Shown: one piece after another, positions 35,901-45,512 of the stretch
Layout: each line of letters opens with the position of its first letter
How positions within the stretch are numbered: position 1 is the first letter of the stretch
NCBI GenBank assembly: GCA_030849075.1
Contig: JASAOO010003524.1
Coordinates: 1-64,000, forward strand
Source: Zelonia costaricensis
Lineage: Eukaryota > Euglenozoa > Kinetoplastea > Trypanosomatida > Trypanosomatidae
Direction: 5' to 3'
Length of the DNA stretch: 64,000 bases
Position numbers and translations under genes: made by a program
Notes under the pieces: generated by a model
Told to the model about the DNA's origin: nothing
Seen by the model: only the letters and a program-made list of their open reading frames with translations
The model's database searches: none

Positions 35901-38900
35901 GGCTCCTGTTTTCTTGACGTTACGGACGCACGAGTAAAACAAAACAGCAGACGGTCCGCTCTTGGGTTCCTTGAGGCGCAGGCGGCAGCGTCACCGAACA
36001 AGCTGATACAAGGAACCGCGAAGTGCAGCACAACGCTTGGAGGGCCAATTCTCAGTTCTTCCGGGGGTGCTGCGTTTGCTACTGGCTGCAACCTCAGGCG
36101 AGGCCGCCGACAACACCTGAACGCCACCACTGGGTTTTTCTTCTTGCTTTGGGGCGAAGTGAAACGGCGTACGCACTGGAGAGTTGACTCCCGTGAGGCA
36201 AGTGTTTCGGCGGGGTTCGCTTGCCCTCTTGACTTCCCTTGAAAGCGTGAAAGGTGTGAGGTTCGGGTGGAAGGGGGGGGAGTTGCCAGGCTTCTTGGCT
36301 TCGCAATAATGCACGAAGGCGTCGGTTCACTTGTGGTGGACAGGAGGTAAGCACGGAAAAGCGCGCGCTTGTTGGGTGGGGGGGGGGGCTGATCGGCGCA
36401 GCAGATGTACCAGCTTCACCTGCAACGCTCGCTTTGCTGTCGACTCCCCTTTTTTTTTTCAGTAGCTTCGTGAGGCAGCTCGGCGGGAAACGACGGGTTG
36501 GGAAAAAAACTGAGCATGTGTACACCCGGCGTGCAGCGCAAGGATCCTTTTGGGCCCTCTGAAGAGAAGAAAAAGGGTCATAAGCTAGTGAGGTCCTATT
36601 CCAGCCCAACGTGGCACACGCGGGTCGCACTTGCTGTGAGGGGCCGAAGGATATCATGCGACACACAGCGCGGCAAGCGCTTGTGCCAGGTCTTACGGGT
36701 GAAACACTGTGTTCAACAACAAAAAAAGGGACGTACTGGCGCTGTGGGTTTCGAATCTGCCGAAGGCTCTTTGCGCCGAACTCTCGGAACGGTGGTTGTG
36801 TGCGTGGGAATCCCTGAACGGTGCGGAGGTCTTCGGTGTGTTAGTGCCATGTCTCCCGCGCAGCTCTGCACGGCCCAGCGCGGCGAAAGTGCCTTCACGC
36901 CACTTGCAGCGCTGTTCCCGACCAGGGATGAGTGCCTCTCACGCCAGGTGTCACGTAGCGCGCATTATATGGTGTTCTGCCCGTGTCACTAGTGCACGCA
37001 AACTATGTGGGCAGCACTGCCCCGCCCACTTGCAGTTGTGGCTGCAGATCGTGCTAGGCGGCAGATTAACCTCCTGACCGCGTCACAGAGCTGCTCACTG
37101 TGCTGATGAGCGGCACACTGCGGTAGCAGCTGCCAGAACGGCTGAGCGTGAGCTGGCGAAACACCGCGCTCGCATCGGTCCTCACCCCCACCTCAGGGAC
37201 GAATCTTGGCCACCGACTGGGAGGCACCTGGGCAGTTTGGCGCCTGCGTATGCGTCAATGCTCTGTGCGTAGGCGCAACTCACCAGCAGCACGTTGTGAA
37301 GGCGTGGAAGCGTCAGGCTGCAGCCTCCAAGACCTAATAATTGAAGCGCATCAGACTTCTTCTGGCGGACCTCCGTTGCAGATACTCCGGGTGCGATATA
37401 CGTGCCCGCAGCTTTTCGTCGGTGGCCTGCAGATGCTTACTCGCTCACCAGGATGCCGGCGAAGTAACAGCAAAAGCGCACTTCTATAGTGGAAGCAGTT
37501 CTACACCGCTACTGCGGAGACCCCCCCACCCCCTTGGAACACCCTTTTAGCCCTCGGCAACTTGCTCAACACGATCGTATCCGGGGTCATTGTGCTATCA
37601 GTCTTTTTTTTTGTTTTCCAAGCTCTATCTCTATGCTTCCGTACAGTCCTTTTTTTTCCTGGAAACCGAGGAAAGCCGTTAGGCGCCGCGGCACCCGTTA
37701 AAAGGGCTGTGCCGCTTGCAAGCGTTCGCAATAGCTGTGGCTGCACCCGCTGCCTGGAAACGAGAACGAAGCAGTGGCCATCGGACTAGCGCAGGTCGAT
37801 CGAGCTTCTCGTGGCCGACTGCAATAGCAACAGGTTTTTCTTTCCCTCTCTTTGCGAGCGTTGCATTGCATCTGTTGAGGCTTTACGCGTTTCCATGAGC
37901 TCCCCCTCGCTTGCACGGCAATTGTGTCGCGGACGCCGCTCGACGGATCGCACTCGTGGCACAAGCTGCAGCATGGCGTACGTTGAAAGATGAGCTTTCG
38001 GCAGCGCAGGCGGCCTCGGGTTTGCACGCAAGCCGTCGGACCTCGCCTGGTCGTTTCACCAGCGCACCGCGGCAGATATTTTGCGCGTACTTGTCGAGGA
38101 TGAATGCCATAGCGCAGCTTCACATGCACAGAGATGGCAATACCGCCGCAGAGAGCCATGGACGCTCCTCGTGCAGCAACATCAAGCAGAGAAAAAGAAG
38201 CGAACGCGGCCTGATTCTGTCCGCACAGATGACTCAAGTGGCACTATCATGGTACTGTGGTGGTTGCAGCCGTAGCGCCACTGCAATTCTGATAGTAGGC
38301 CATAGGCTCCCTCTATGGGTTTTTGTTTTCCGCGAAGGCGCCCTCCGGCAATCAACTCTATGAGCTGTAACGACTGACTGAGAAGCCCAAACACTTGAAA
38401 GCCATCATCTTTTTGGTGGCTGGTAACAACGACGCCACAGTGGCGGTGGCACGGCAGCCGCAGCCGTCAGGATTCTCTTCTGCCCGAGAACGCAGGCGAG
38501 CGATGCGGGTGTGCACAAGCTTCTCATGTCTTCTCACAGCGTTCTACTCCCTTGAGCTGTTGCACCGATGACAACTGTTGCCTCCTTTCGCCCCTTTTCT
38601 TGCTGCCTTATCCACACTCCATTGTCCTCCACGTCGACACTGGCTGAAAGCAACATTGTGCTTGCCCTTGTAACTTGCCACTGCTACGCTCTCTTGCTCT
38701 CCACGATAGTGATCGAACCCACGCCACAACTCGTATCCGCTCCCACCGCCGGTAACCGTGACTTGCCGCGCACTTTTCAACAACAAAGAGGTGCCACAAG
38801 TAGGTATAGCAGCTCTTGATTTCCGACTCGCGCGTCCCTCACCGCGATTCGTTTAGGTCTATTTCGTCAAGCTTTGCCGCACCCTGGTTTAGGCTTCGTT

Positions 38901-39467
38901 AGAGCAACATCGTTTTTTTTCACCTTGTGTGCATCGTTTCTCTTCGTGCTTACCACTTGTCATTCGCCCCCTTTCTTCTTCTCTACTTTCCCAGCTGGTT
39001 ATTTCCTCGTTTTTCTCCCGCAGCATACACTGACGACACCGACGCGATTCCTATCGTTTAGCCCACGCCCGCCTTCAAGTTCGCAGTGACCACGGACGCT
39101 CGACCGGCCTAAGGAGCTCGCAGCCAAGGAGACAAAACGTAGAGCGCTTTTTTCTCTCTCTCCAGTAGCTTTTTCTCCTTCACCTTTATTGACACTCGGC
39201 ATCAGCCCGTTCTCGCCCCGCAGCTCTTTGTGCCTTTTCCCCCTGGTCCTCATCTCGTCAGGATACGCGGACACAGCAAAGAGCACAGCAACTCTTCCTT
39301 GGTTTTCTCGTCCCGGTGCCCTGGAAAGAGACGAGCCTTCCCCGCAAAAAAACACAACTGAGACAGTGGCTTACCGTGCCGGCCTGTCTGCTTTGCTTTC
39401 CTCCCAAGAGGAACTTCCCATTGAATCTACCAAGCTTGTTCGGCGGGTGCTTTGAAAGTGCGCGAGG
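32934..39467. other. divergent strand-switch region, probable Pol II initiation zone
   Basis: Genes to the left run on the minus strand and genes to the right on the plus strand. In trypanosomatids such divergent switches are where polycistronic Pol II transcription starts in both directions, usually with acetylated histones and variant nucleosomes. About 33.2-39.0 kb shows no GT/CA or GA repeats and few long pyrimidine tracts, unlike every other long spacer here. It does contain homopolymeric A or T runs (33417-33428, 34139-34149, 34797-34811, 34926-34936, 36450-36459). No tRNA or 5S gene with paired arms was found. The longest ATG frame, 36516-36992 (158 codons), lacks domains and typical codon use. 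Confidence 0.8.
39148..39165 (+). promoter_or_regulatory. candidate trans-splice acceptor
   Basis: A T/C run (39148-39163) is followed at once by AG (39164-39165), giving a 5' UTR of about 300 bases for the gene starting at 39468. A weaker alternative with AG at 39407-39408 follows the tract at 39383-39405 and would give a UTR of about 60 bases. Confidence 0.5.
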
Positions 39468-42400
39468 ATGGATCCCCAGTCTTTCGACGGCTCCGTCGTC
39501 GCCTATGAGTTCCTGGACGCGAAGCGAAAGTGGCAGTGGGGCGTTGGCTTGGTGACGCGCGCCGATGACCACGTATGCGTTCTACGGGAGTGGGCAGGTG
39601 CGCCGCTCGACCACTCGACCGCAGGGAAGCTTGAAAGCGAGGCTGCGGCGGCCAAGCGCACTGCAAAGACTCACCAGGAGCGTTTGCTTCGCATCCGCGA
39701 CCGCATCGACTCTCACAACTCCGACACCTCGAGCGACGAAAAAGAGCGCACAGCTCAGGAGTTGGCTGAGTGCCTCGCCGCCATTGGGGAAAGCCGAAGC
39801 CATTCCCGCTCACTGTTGGCTGACCTGGACATTGTGAAGGATTCACCATCCGCCAAGGTGGGTGGCCAGCACTTCACACCATCATCCACTTCCTCAACAA
39901 TTCTGCGCAGCTCAGTACTCCGTGTGCTGTGCGCAACGAAGACCCCCGCTGTGATCGTCACGTCTGAAGAAGTCGCCGCGCTGGAAAAAGCCCTGTCGCA
40001 GAACCGCACGCAATCGAGCAACGAGTTGCGGAAGCTGCTCACAGCCGTCGATGTTGCAGTGAGCGAGAACAACAACCTTCAGGCTGAAATGCGAGCCCTG
40101 GAGGAGCAGCTTCAGCATGCGCAGAACAGCGCCTCAGCACTGCAAGGCGCACAGGACACCGCACGTGTCTCGTCGCTGCAAGAGAAGGTGAAGGAGCTCG
40201 CTGCTTTCGACTCGCGTTGGACGTGGGATCGCGAAGCCACCCTTGTGGTGACAAACCACCGTTTTACGTTTCCGTGGAGCGACGGTGACACCCTGCTGCA
40301 CCACAAGCCAGAGGAGACAAGGACGGTTTTAACAGCGGAGGCCGCGTTTGCATGCCGCGTGCCAATTCAGTGTATCACGAACCCCAAGCTCCGCACGCAA
40401 GGCAAGCATCTCTGCGCTGAATTCTCCGTGAGCCACCCAACCACAGTGACCACGCGTGACATCCAAAACTACCTAGACAAGTACGCGTTTCCATCCATGC
40501 ATCGCCTTCACGAAGAGCCTCTTGGTTCTAAGACGGGACTAGACAAGGCTATCGAAGAGCTCGAACACGCCTTGGGCATCCCAGGCGGTAAGCATGAGGG
40601 TCTTTGCTTCAGCGAGTTCATGGAGAACTTGCCAGACACAACCTTCAGCAATGACAAGGATGCGTATGAGAGCGAGATTGGCGACCTTCTCATGCTTCTT
40701 GACAAGGTCAACAACGAGAACCGCTCGCTGCAGTACACACTTGACAAGTCCGCTGCCGAGTTGAGGAAGCAAGTCACCGCGTCTCAGAAGGACCAGGACG
40801 CCCTTAACGTTGAAATCGCACGCCTGCGCGATATCATCGCCAAGCTCAAAGACTTGGCGGACCAGCAGGAGAAGGAGCTGGAGGGCAACCGGTTGCAGCG
40901 GCAGCGGGCTGAGCAGGCGCGCTTCCGCCGTAACTTAGCGTCGCCAGCTGAGGATGGACAGAATCCTGACTACGCCGTCACAATGGATGAATACAACCGT
41001 CAGAAAGAGGCTGCCGATGAAGCACAGGCCGCGCTTGAGCAGGAGAAGGCGCGTGCTGACGAAATGTTCCTCCGGCTCCAGGAGTACGAACAGCAATCTG
41101 CAAAGCACGCTGAGCAGCTCAGCGATCTCGAAGATGCTTTGCTCGCCAAAGACCAGGAGACAGCAGATGATTTTAGCGCCCTCGAGTCTGAGACGCTCGA
41201 CCTTCTCATGCAACTCAAAGCCTCTGAAGCCTGCACGCACGCACTCGAGCACGTACTTCAAAAGCAGAGGGCTGAGCTGGAAGCCTTCCGTGCGAAGCGC
41301 AACGCGGCGCTGGGGGCTCGCGACGCGGACGGCTCGCTGCCGGTGCCCGAGAAGCCGGTGTCCGGGGAGGACGCTGCTGCGCGCGCGCTGGAGCCGCAGC
41401 AGATCGCCGAGGAGCCGCTGTACGCTGTGACGCTGGAGGAGCTTGAGCAGGCGCGCGAGGAGGCGGGAAAGCTATTAGCGAAAGTTGAGGAGCTTGGAGC
41501 TATGCTTGCGGAGAAGGAGGAAGAGTGTGCGGGCTACCTGGAGAAGCTCGAGGATGCGGTTGAGCTGGTGGAAGAGGCGCGAAAGGAGGCGGAGGCCTTG
41601 CAGGCGGGCGCGGCGGAGGCGGCCGAGGAGGCGGCGCGGCAGGTGAAGGCAGCCGAGGGTGAGAAGGAGATGGTCTCAGTGGACCTCGACGCTGCGAAGA
41701 CGGCAGAGGCAGTGTTGGCGGAGGAAGTGGAGGCATTCCGGCAGAAGCGGCTCGACGCAAACGAGCTGCGGGAAGCGGACGGGCGTCTGCCGTGCGCAGT
41801 GCAGGGACCGTCGAGTGGCCGTCGCCCGAATCGCCATGTGCCGGTGGCCGCGATTACCATTGAGCTGGAACCGCTGTTCTGCGTCAAGCTGGAGGAGCTG
41901 AACGAGCAGCGGGACTTGAATGCCCAGATGGTGGAGGAGCTCGACGCCCTTGGTGCGCGTATACGCGACGCAATTGAGCCTGACAGCTCAGCAGATCCTG
42001 CCGGGGAGGCGCTGCTGTCGCAGCTGGAATCCCTGCTGAAGGCGCTGGAGGACGCACGCGACAGCGAAATGGCTGCGCGTGAGCTGGCAGAGGAGCGCGA
42101 ACGCGAGCTGAAGGAACTGCGCGAGCTTTTCAAGAATGAGAATGAGCGCCTCAAGAACGACCTCGACGACGCGCATGAGGAGGTAGATCGTCTCCAGGCG
42201 GAGCTGGACCTCCTGACGGACAAGCTGGATGAGGCTTGGCGGCTATTCGGCGATGCCGACGCCGTTAGTGCAGAGGGCGTTGCCAAGATGGAGGCGTTCG
42301 CAGAGCGCCTGGCTGCAGCGCGGGACGCTGAGCGGGAGGCTTTGGAGCAGCTGGAGGCGAAGGAGAACGAGTTGGCTCAGCTTCGCAGCGCGCTGGAGGA

Positions 42401-43490
42401 CACGCATGGCCGCGGCGATGCGCTGGAGAATCTCGAGGACGAGGTTGCGCAGCTGCAGAGGGAGAAGGAGATCACCGAGACGGAGCTGGCCGCGGCGCAG
42501 AAGGAGCGGGAGGACCTGCGTCAGGACCTCCGCGCCGCGGAAGACCGGGCCGCGGAAAAGGCGCGGGAGGTCAACAATATGACGCTGGACCTCGACGCGC
42601 TCAACAACCGCATTCAGGATCTGCTTGAGGAGCTGGAGGAGAAGACGGATCAGTACAACCAGGTCATCAAGGACCTGGACGACTTTGCGAAGAACCAGAA
42701 CCGCGAGGACGAGAAGGAACTCCTGCAGCGTCTTGCGGCGCGTGAACAGGAACTCTTCGAGCTGCAGGAGGCTCGCCGTGGCGAGAACGATGAGCACGAG
42801 AAGCAGGTGGGCGTTCTGCAAGACCAGATCAACCGGCTGCGCGATCAGACGGACCAGGACAACACTCTGCACGACGGGCTGCAGGATGAGCTGGCGCGCC
42901 TCCGCAAGCTCCTGGCAGACACTGAGGCGGCGCTGCGTGACAAGATCGCGGAGAACGAGGCGTTGAAGGACGATATTGACGGCATGATCGACGAGCACGA
43001 GGCGCAGATGCGGGAGATGGAGCAGGAGCTGGAGGACAAGAGCAAGGAGGTGTCCGACGCGCTGGAGCGGTTGGAGGAGATGTCGGCGATGGTGCAAGAA
43101 GCGCGCGAGGGCGAGGAGAGTGCATTGCGGCTGCGCGCGGACTCCGACGCGGAGGTGTTCAGGCTGCAGAAGGAGCTGGACAAGCTCAAGCAACTGCAGA
43201 ACGCCATGGCCGAGTCCGGCGACGACAAGAGCAACCTGCTGGCCCAGGTTGTGGACGCTGAGGCGCAGCTGCGTGAGGCCGAGGCTGGCATCCGCAAGAA
43301 GGATGCCGAGCTTGACAACGCTGAGAAGGAGTGGCGTAACAAGCTGAGCAAGGCCGAGGACCTCAACCACGATCTGCGGCGTCTACTGAAGCGCACCATG
43401 GCGGCGCTGTCGAAGTCGAAGGACACGATGGGCAGCTCCGCGGGTGCCCTCGATGCCTTCCGTGACGAGCTGAAGCCGATGATGCAGTAG
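39468..43490 (+). CDS. large repetitive coiled-coil protein with FAZ1-like domain
   Basis: A 1340-residue acidic, mostly coiled-coil protein and the first gene of the plus-strand array. Residues 1-45 (YEFLDAKRKW, GVGLVTRADDHVCVL) look like a small SH3- or tudor-like barrel. Residues about 247-345 contain FACRVP, LCAEFSVSH and FPSMHRLHEEP, resembling the globular domain of the two minus-strand coiled-coil genes. Coiled coil dominates from about 390 to 1330. It is punctuated by a degenerate module of the form AFRxKR...DADGxLP followed 25-40 residues later by EPLYAVTLEELEQ. Copies begin near 485, 604 and 754 and grow less alike. Proteins of this type have been labelled antigenic protein in trypanosomatid annotations, and homologues may carry more copies. 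A filament or FAZ structural role is inferred. The ATG at 39468 follows stop-rich UTR. Confidence 0.87.
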   Translation: MDPQSFDGSVVAYEFLDAKRKWQWGVGLVTRADDHVCVLREWAGAPLDHSTAGKLESEAAAAKRTAKTHQERLLRIRDRIDSHNSDTSSDEKERTAQELAECLAAIGESRSHSRSLLADLDIVKDSPSAKVGGQHFTPSSTSSTILRSSVLRVLCATKTPAVIVTSEEVAALEKALSQNRTQSSNELRKLLTAVDVAVSENNNLQAEMRALEEQLQHAQNSASALQGAQDTARVSSLQEKVKELAAFDSRWTWDREATLVVTNHRFTFPWSDGDTLLHHKPEETRTVLTAEAAFACRVPIQCITNPKLRTQGKHLCAEFSVSHPTTVTTRDIQNYLDKYAFPSMHRLHEEPLGSKTGLDKAIEELEHALGIPGGKHEGLCFSEFMENLPDTTFSNDKDAYESEIGDLLMLLDKVNNENRSLQYTLDKSAAELRKQVTASQKDQDALNVEIARLRDIIAKLKDLADQQEKELEGNRLQRQRAEQARFRRNLASPAEDGQNPDYAVTMDEYNRQKEAADEAQAALEQEKARADEMFLRLQEYEQQSAKHAEQLSDLEDALLAKDQETADDFSALESETLDLLMQLKASEACTHALEHVLQKQRAELEAFRAKRNAALGARDADGSLPVPEKPVSGEDAAARALEPQQIAEEPLYAVTLEELEQAREEAGKLLAKVEELGAMLAEKEEECAGYLEKLEDAVELVEEARKEAEALQAGAAEAAEEAARQVKAAEGEKEMVSVDLDAAKTAEAVLAEEVEAFRQKRLDANELREADGRLPCAVQGPSSGRRPNRHVPVAAITIELEPLFCVKLEELNEQRDLNAQMVEELDALGARIRDAIEPDSSADPAGEALLSQLESLLKALEDARDSEMAARELAEERERELKELRELFKNENERLKNDLDDAHEEVDRLQAELDLLTDKLDEAWRLFGDADAVSAEGVAKMEAFAERLAAARDAEREALEQLEAKENELAQLRSALEDTHGRGDALENLEDEVAQLQREKEITETELAAAQKEREDLRQDLRAAEDRAAEKAREVNNMTLDLDALNNRIQDLLEELEEKTDQYNQVIKDLDDFAKNQNREDEKELLQRLAAREQELFELQEARRGENDEHEKQVGVLQDQINRLRDQTDQDNTLHDGLQDELARLRKLLADTEAALRDKIAENEALKDDIDGMIDEHEAQMREMEQELEDKSKEVSDALERLEEMSAMVQEAREGEESALRLRADSDAEVFRLQKELDKLKQLQNAMAESGDDKSNLLAQVVDAEAQLREAEAGIRKKDAELDNAEKEWRNKLSKAEDLNHDLRRLLKRTMAALSKSKDTMGSSAGALDAFRDELKPMMQ
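40920..41930 (+). repeat. degenerate 120-150-residue protein repeat
   Basis: Three diverged modules lie within the coiled-coil gene: NLASPAEDGQNPDYAVTMDE near residue 488, ARDADGSLPVPEKP to EPLYAVTLEELEQ at 616-660, and LREADGRLPCAVQGP to EPLFCVKLEELNEQ at 765-812. The non-helical DADG/LP segments break the heptads and mark unit borders. The spacings are about 119 and 150 residues. Confidence 0.75.
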
Positions 43491-45512
43491 AGATGGATGC
43501 AGAACAGCACCAAGCGACGTTCCTCTTCTCACCTCTTCTCCCACCAGCCGTGCCTGTTTTCTACGCTCGCGTGTCTCTTCGTGCAGTGTGTCTCATTTGT
43601 GTCACCGATTTCGCGGGCGCTGTTTCCATTCCTTTCTCCGTGGCGGTGCCACGTTGTTTGTCTTATTGTGTCGACTTCGCCGGCTTTTCAGAGGGGTGTG
43701 CGCGCGAGGGGGTGCTGGCGGCGAGTTGCTCCCACCTCACGAGTTTTCGTCTTCTCTGCCGGGTACACGTTGAAGAAACGGCCTCATGACTTGCGCTTCA
43801 CCGAAACTCATCGGGGGGGGGGCAACAAAACGGAAGAGAAGAGCAGCGACGAGCCGCAACCGACGCGGCAGCGGGCGACACACGTGCCAGAAGCTCACCA
43901 CTCACTAAGCTGTGTGTGTATGTGTGATCGCTGCAGTGTCGCCGCTGCACTCTCACGCGGGAGCCGAAGTTGCGTATGTGCGCGGCGTCAGACCTTTGCA
44001 GTGGGCCTACTCCACCCTGGCAACTTATGTGCGAGATGGACGTCGTCAGCGTGGCATGCCACGCCGACTGCGCCAACGAGTGCGCGCTCACCCTGGCGGA
44101 GGCGCAAGCATGCACACGCACATACACACACACGTATTGGCTAGCCAGTGACCCCCTCATGTTTGAGTGCATGTGCATGTGCGTGTGTGAGTGAGGTGGG
44201 GTGGGCGGGAGCTGCCCAGCACTTCTCTCTCTCCTCGCTGCTTTACCCTCTCGCTTCCACACTGCACTGTCCTCATCCTCCCACTCCCTCACACTCGCGA
44301 CTTCGGTCTGCGTGGTGTACCCCCCTCTCGTCGCCCCCCCCCCCACCTCCCCAAACCTCACAAATGCTCTCGATTTAAACAACCCTTTCTTCACCAACGC
44401 ACCTTCGATGTCCTTTCCCCACAGTAGCAGCATCAACAACGCGCAGTAGAGCTGACCACGTAGCAGCACACAGTCCCGGCAAGTGACTCGAGGCAAACCA
44501 AAGGTCAAACCTTGTAAGAGCAACAACAAAGCGGGGACAAGGGGCACGGGCACGACTTGGGCTCCATCACAGAAGCGCGCGCACCCTCGCGCCTGTTTGT
44601 GCGGGTTCGTGCGCGTCTGTCTGAGCGCGCGATTTCGTGCGTGGCTGCGTGTGTGCGCCGCCGAGCCACGTCCGCCTCGCTCGCTTTTGCTTGTCCGCCA
44701 CGCAATAGCAGCCGTCTCCATCTTTTGCTTCTCCCCCTGCTGTCCGCCAGTCTCTCTTTCATCTCGTGCTCTGATTGCTCTCTTCTTGTGGTGACTTCTT
44801 TTCCGCCGACCCACTGACTGGCGTGTCGCACCCCCGTCAACGCCGCCCGCCACTTCCTTGATCACGAAGGTGCCCTGTCGAAGCAGGTTCGTGTAGCGGC
44901 GTGTCTTTTGACCGTGTCCGAAGTCTGCCGTTTTCCCGTGGGCACGGCACGTCTCCGCTGACTTCTCCCTCTCGCGCTCTCGCGTGTCGCACCTCGTGGT
45001 GGGGTTCTCTGCGCCGCGGCTGCTGCCACGCACGCACCTCCTCTTCCTTTTTCTTCCCCCATCGCGCTTGCGCCGTGTGTGTGTGTGTCTCTCTCTCTGT
45101 TGCCCACTGCCTGTAGCAGCCGCAGTTTTTCTTGTTGCGACCTCGGTTCCGCAGCGGGTGAGAAACGCGTACATGCGCTTGTGCTGCTTGCTTTGTTTTG
45201 CATTCGCTTGATCCCCATTCCGCCCCTTGTACTCTTCACTCGGGCTTTGTGAGGGGGCTGAGTACCCTTGCCGGCAAGCTCGTGCTGCCACACGTCTCCC
45301 CTCTGCGGCCTACACCTCGCCCACCGAGCCTTTTGCGCTTTGTACTACTTTTGCTCCCCCCCCGGCGCTCCATACAAGCCCCTTGCACGCCAGGTGGGGG
45401 CCACCGTGAGAAGCTTCACTTGTGAAGCCGCGATCTTCCGAGCCCTGCACGTCTTGGCCAACGCCACGCCCTTTTCCTCGTGTGCTCTCAGCGTTTTGCA
45501 GCTCTGCCTACC
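43491..45512. other. intergenic, no gene seen
   Basis: This stretch holds the 3' UTR of the repetitive coiled-coil gene and the 5' region of the Sec7 gene. It is pyrimidine-rich on the plus strand at 43525-43560, 44215-44420 and 45030-45120, matching plus-strand trans-splicing. A 497-codon frame on the opposite strand (43798-45291) is mostly translated repeats. Confidence 0.55.
45471..45491 (+). promoter_or_regulatory. candidate trans-splice acceptor
   Basis: A T/C-rich stretch ends in CTCTCAG, with AG at 45490-45491, 21 bases before the Sec7 start codon. A second AG follows at 45500-45501. Either would give a very short 5' UTR. Confidence 0.5.

Noticed and set aside
36735..36760. B-box-like GTTTCGAATC, a possible tRNA
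   Set aside because: The T-arm stem around it does not pair and no A box or acceptor stem lies at the right distance.
36516..36992. 158-codon ATG frame in the strand-switch region
   Set aside because: It has no recognisable domain, an even codon pattern unlike the real genes, many Cys/Arg residues, and an opposing frame over part of it. It is most likely chance, though it is the longest ATG frame in the region.
37911..38363. 150-codon plus-strand frame in the strand-switch region
   Set aside because: It starts only with TTG, has no domain and no reverse-transcriptase or other retroelement motif, and overlaps an equally open minus frame.
43798..45291. 497-codon minus-strand frame between two plus-strand genes
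   Set aside because: It has the wrong direction for the array, and the product is translated CA/GA repeats (runs of His, Thr, Arg) without domains.
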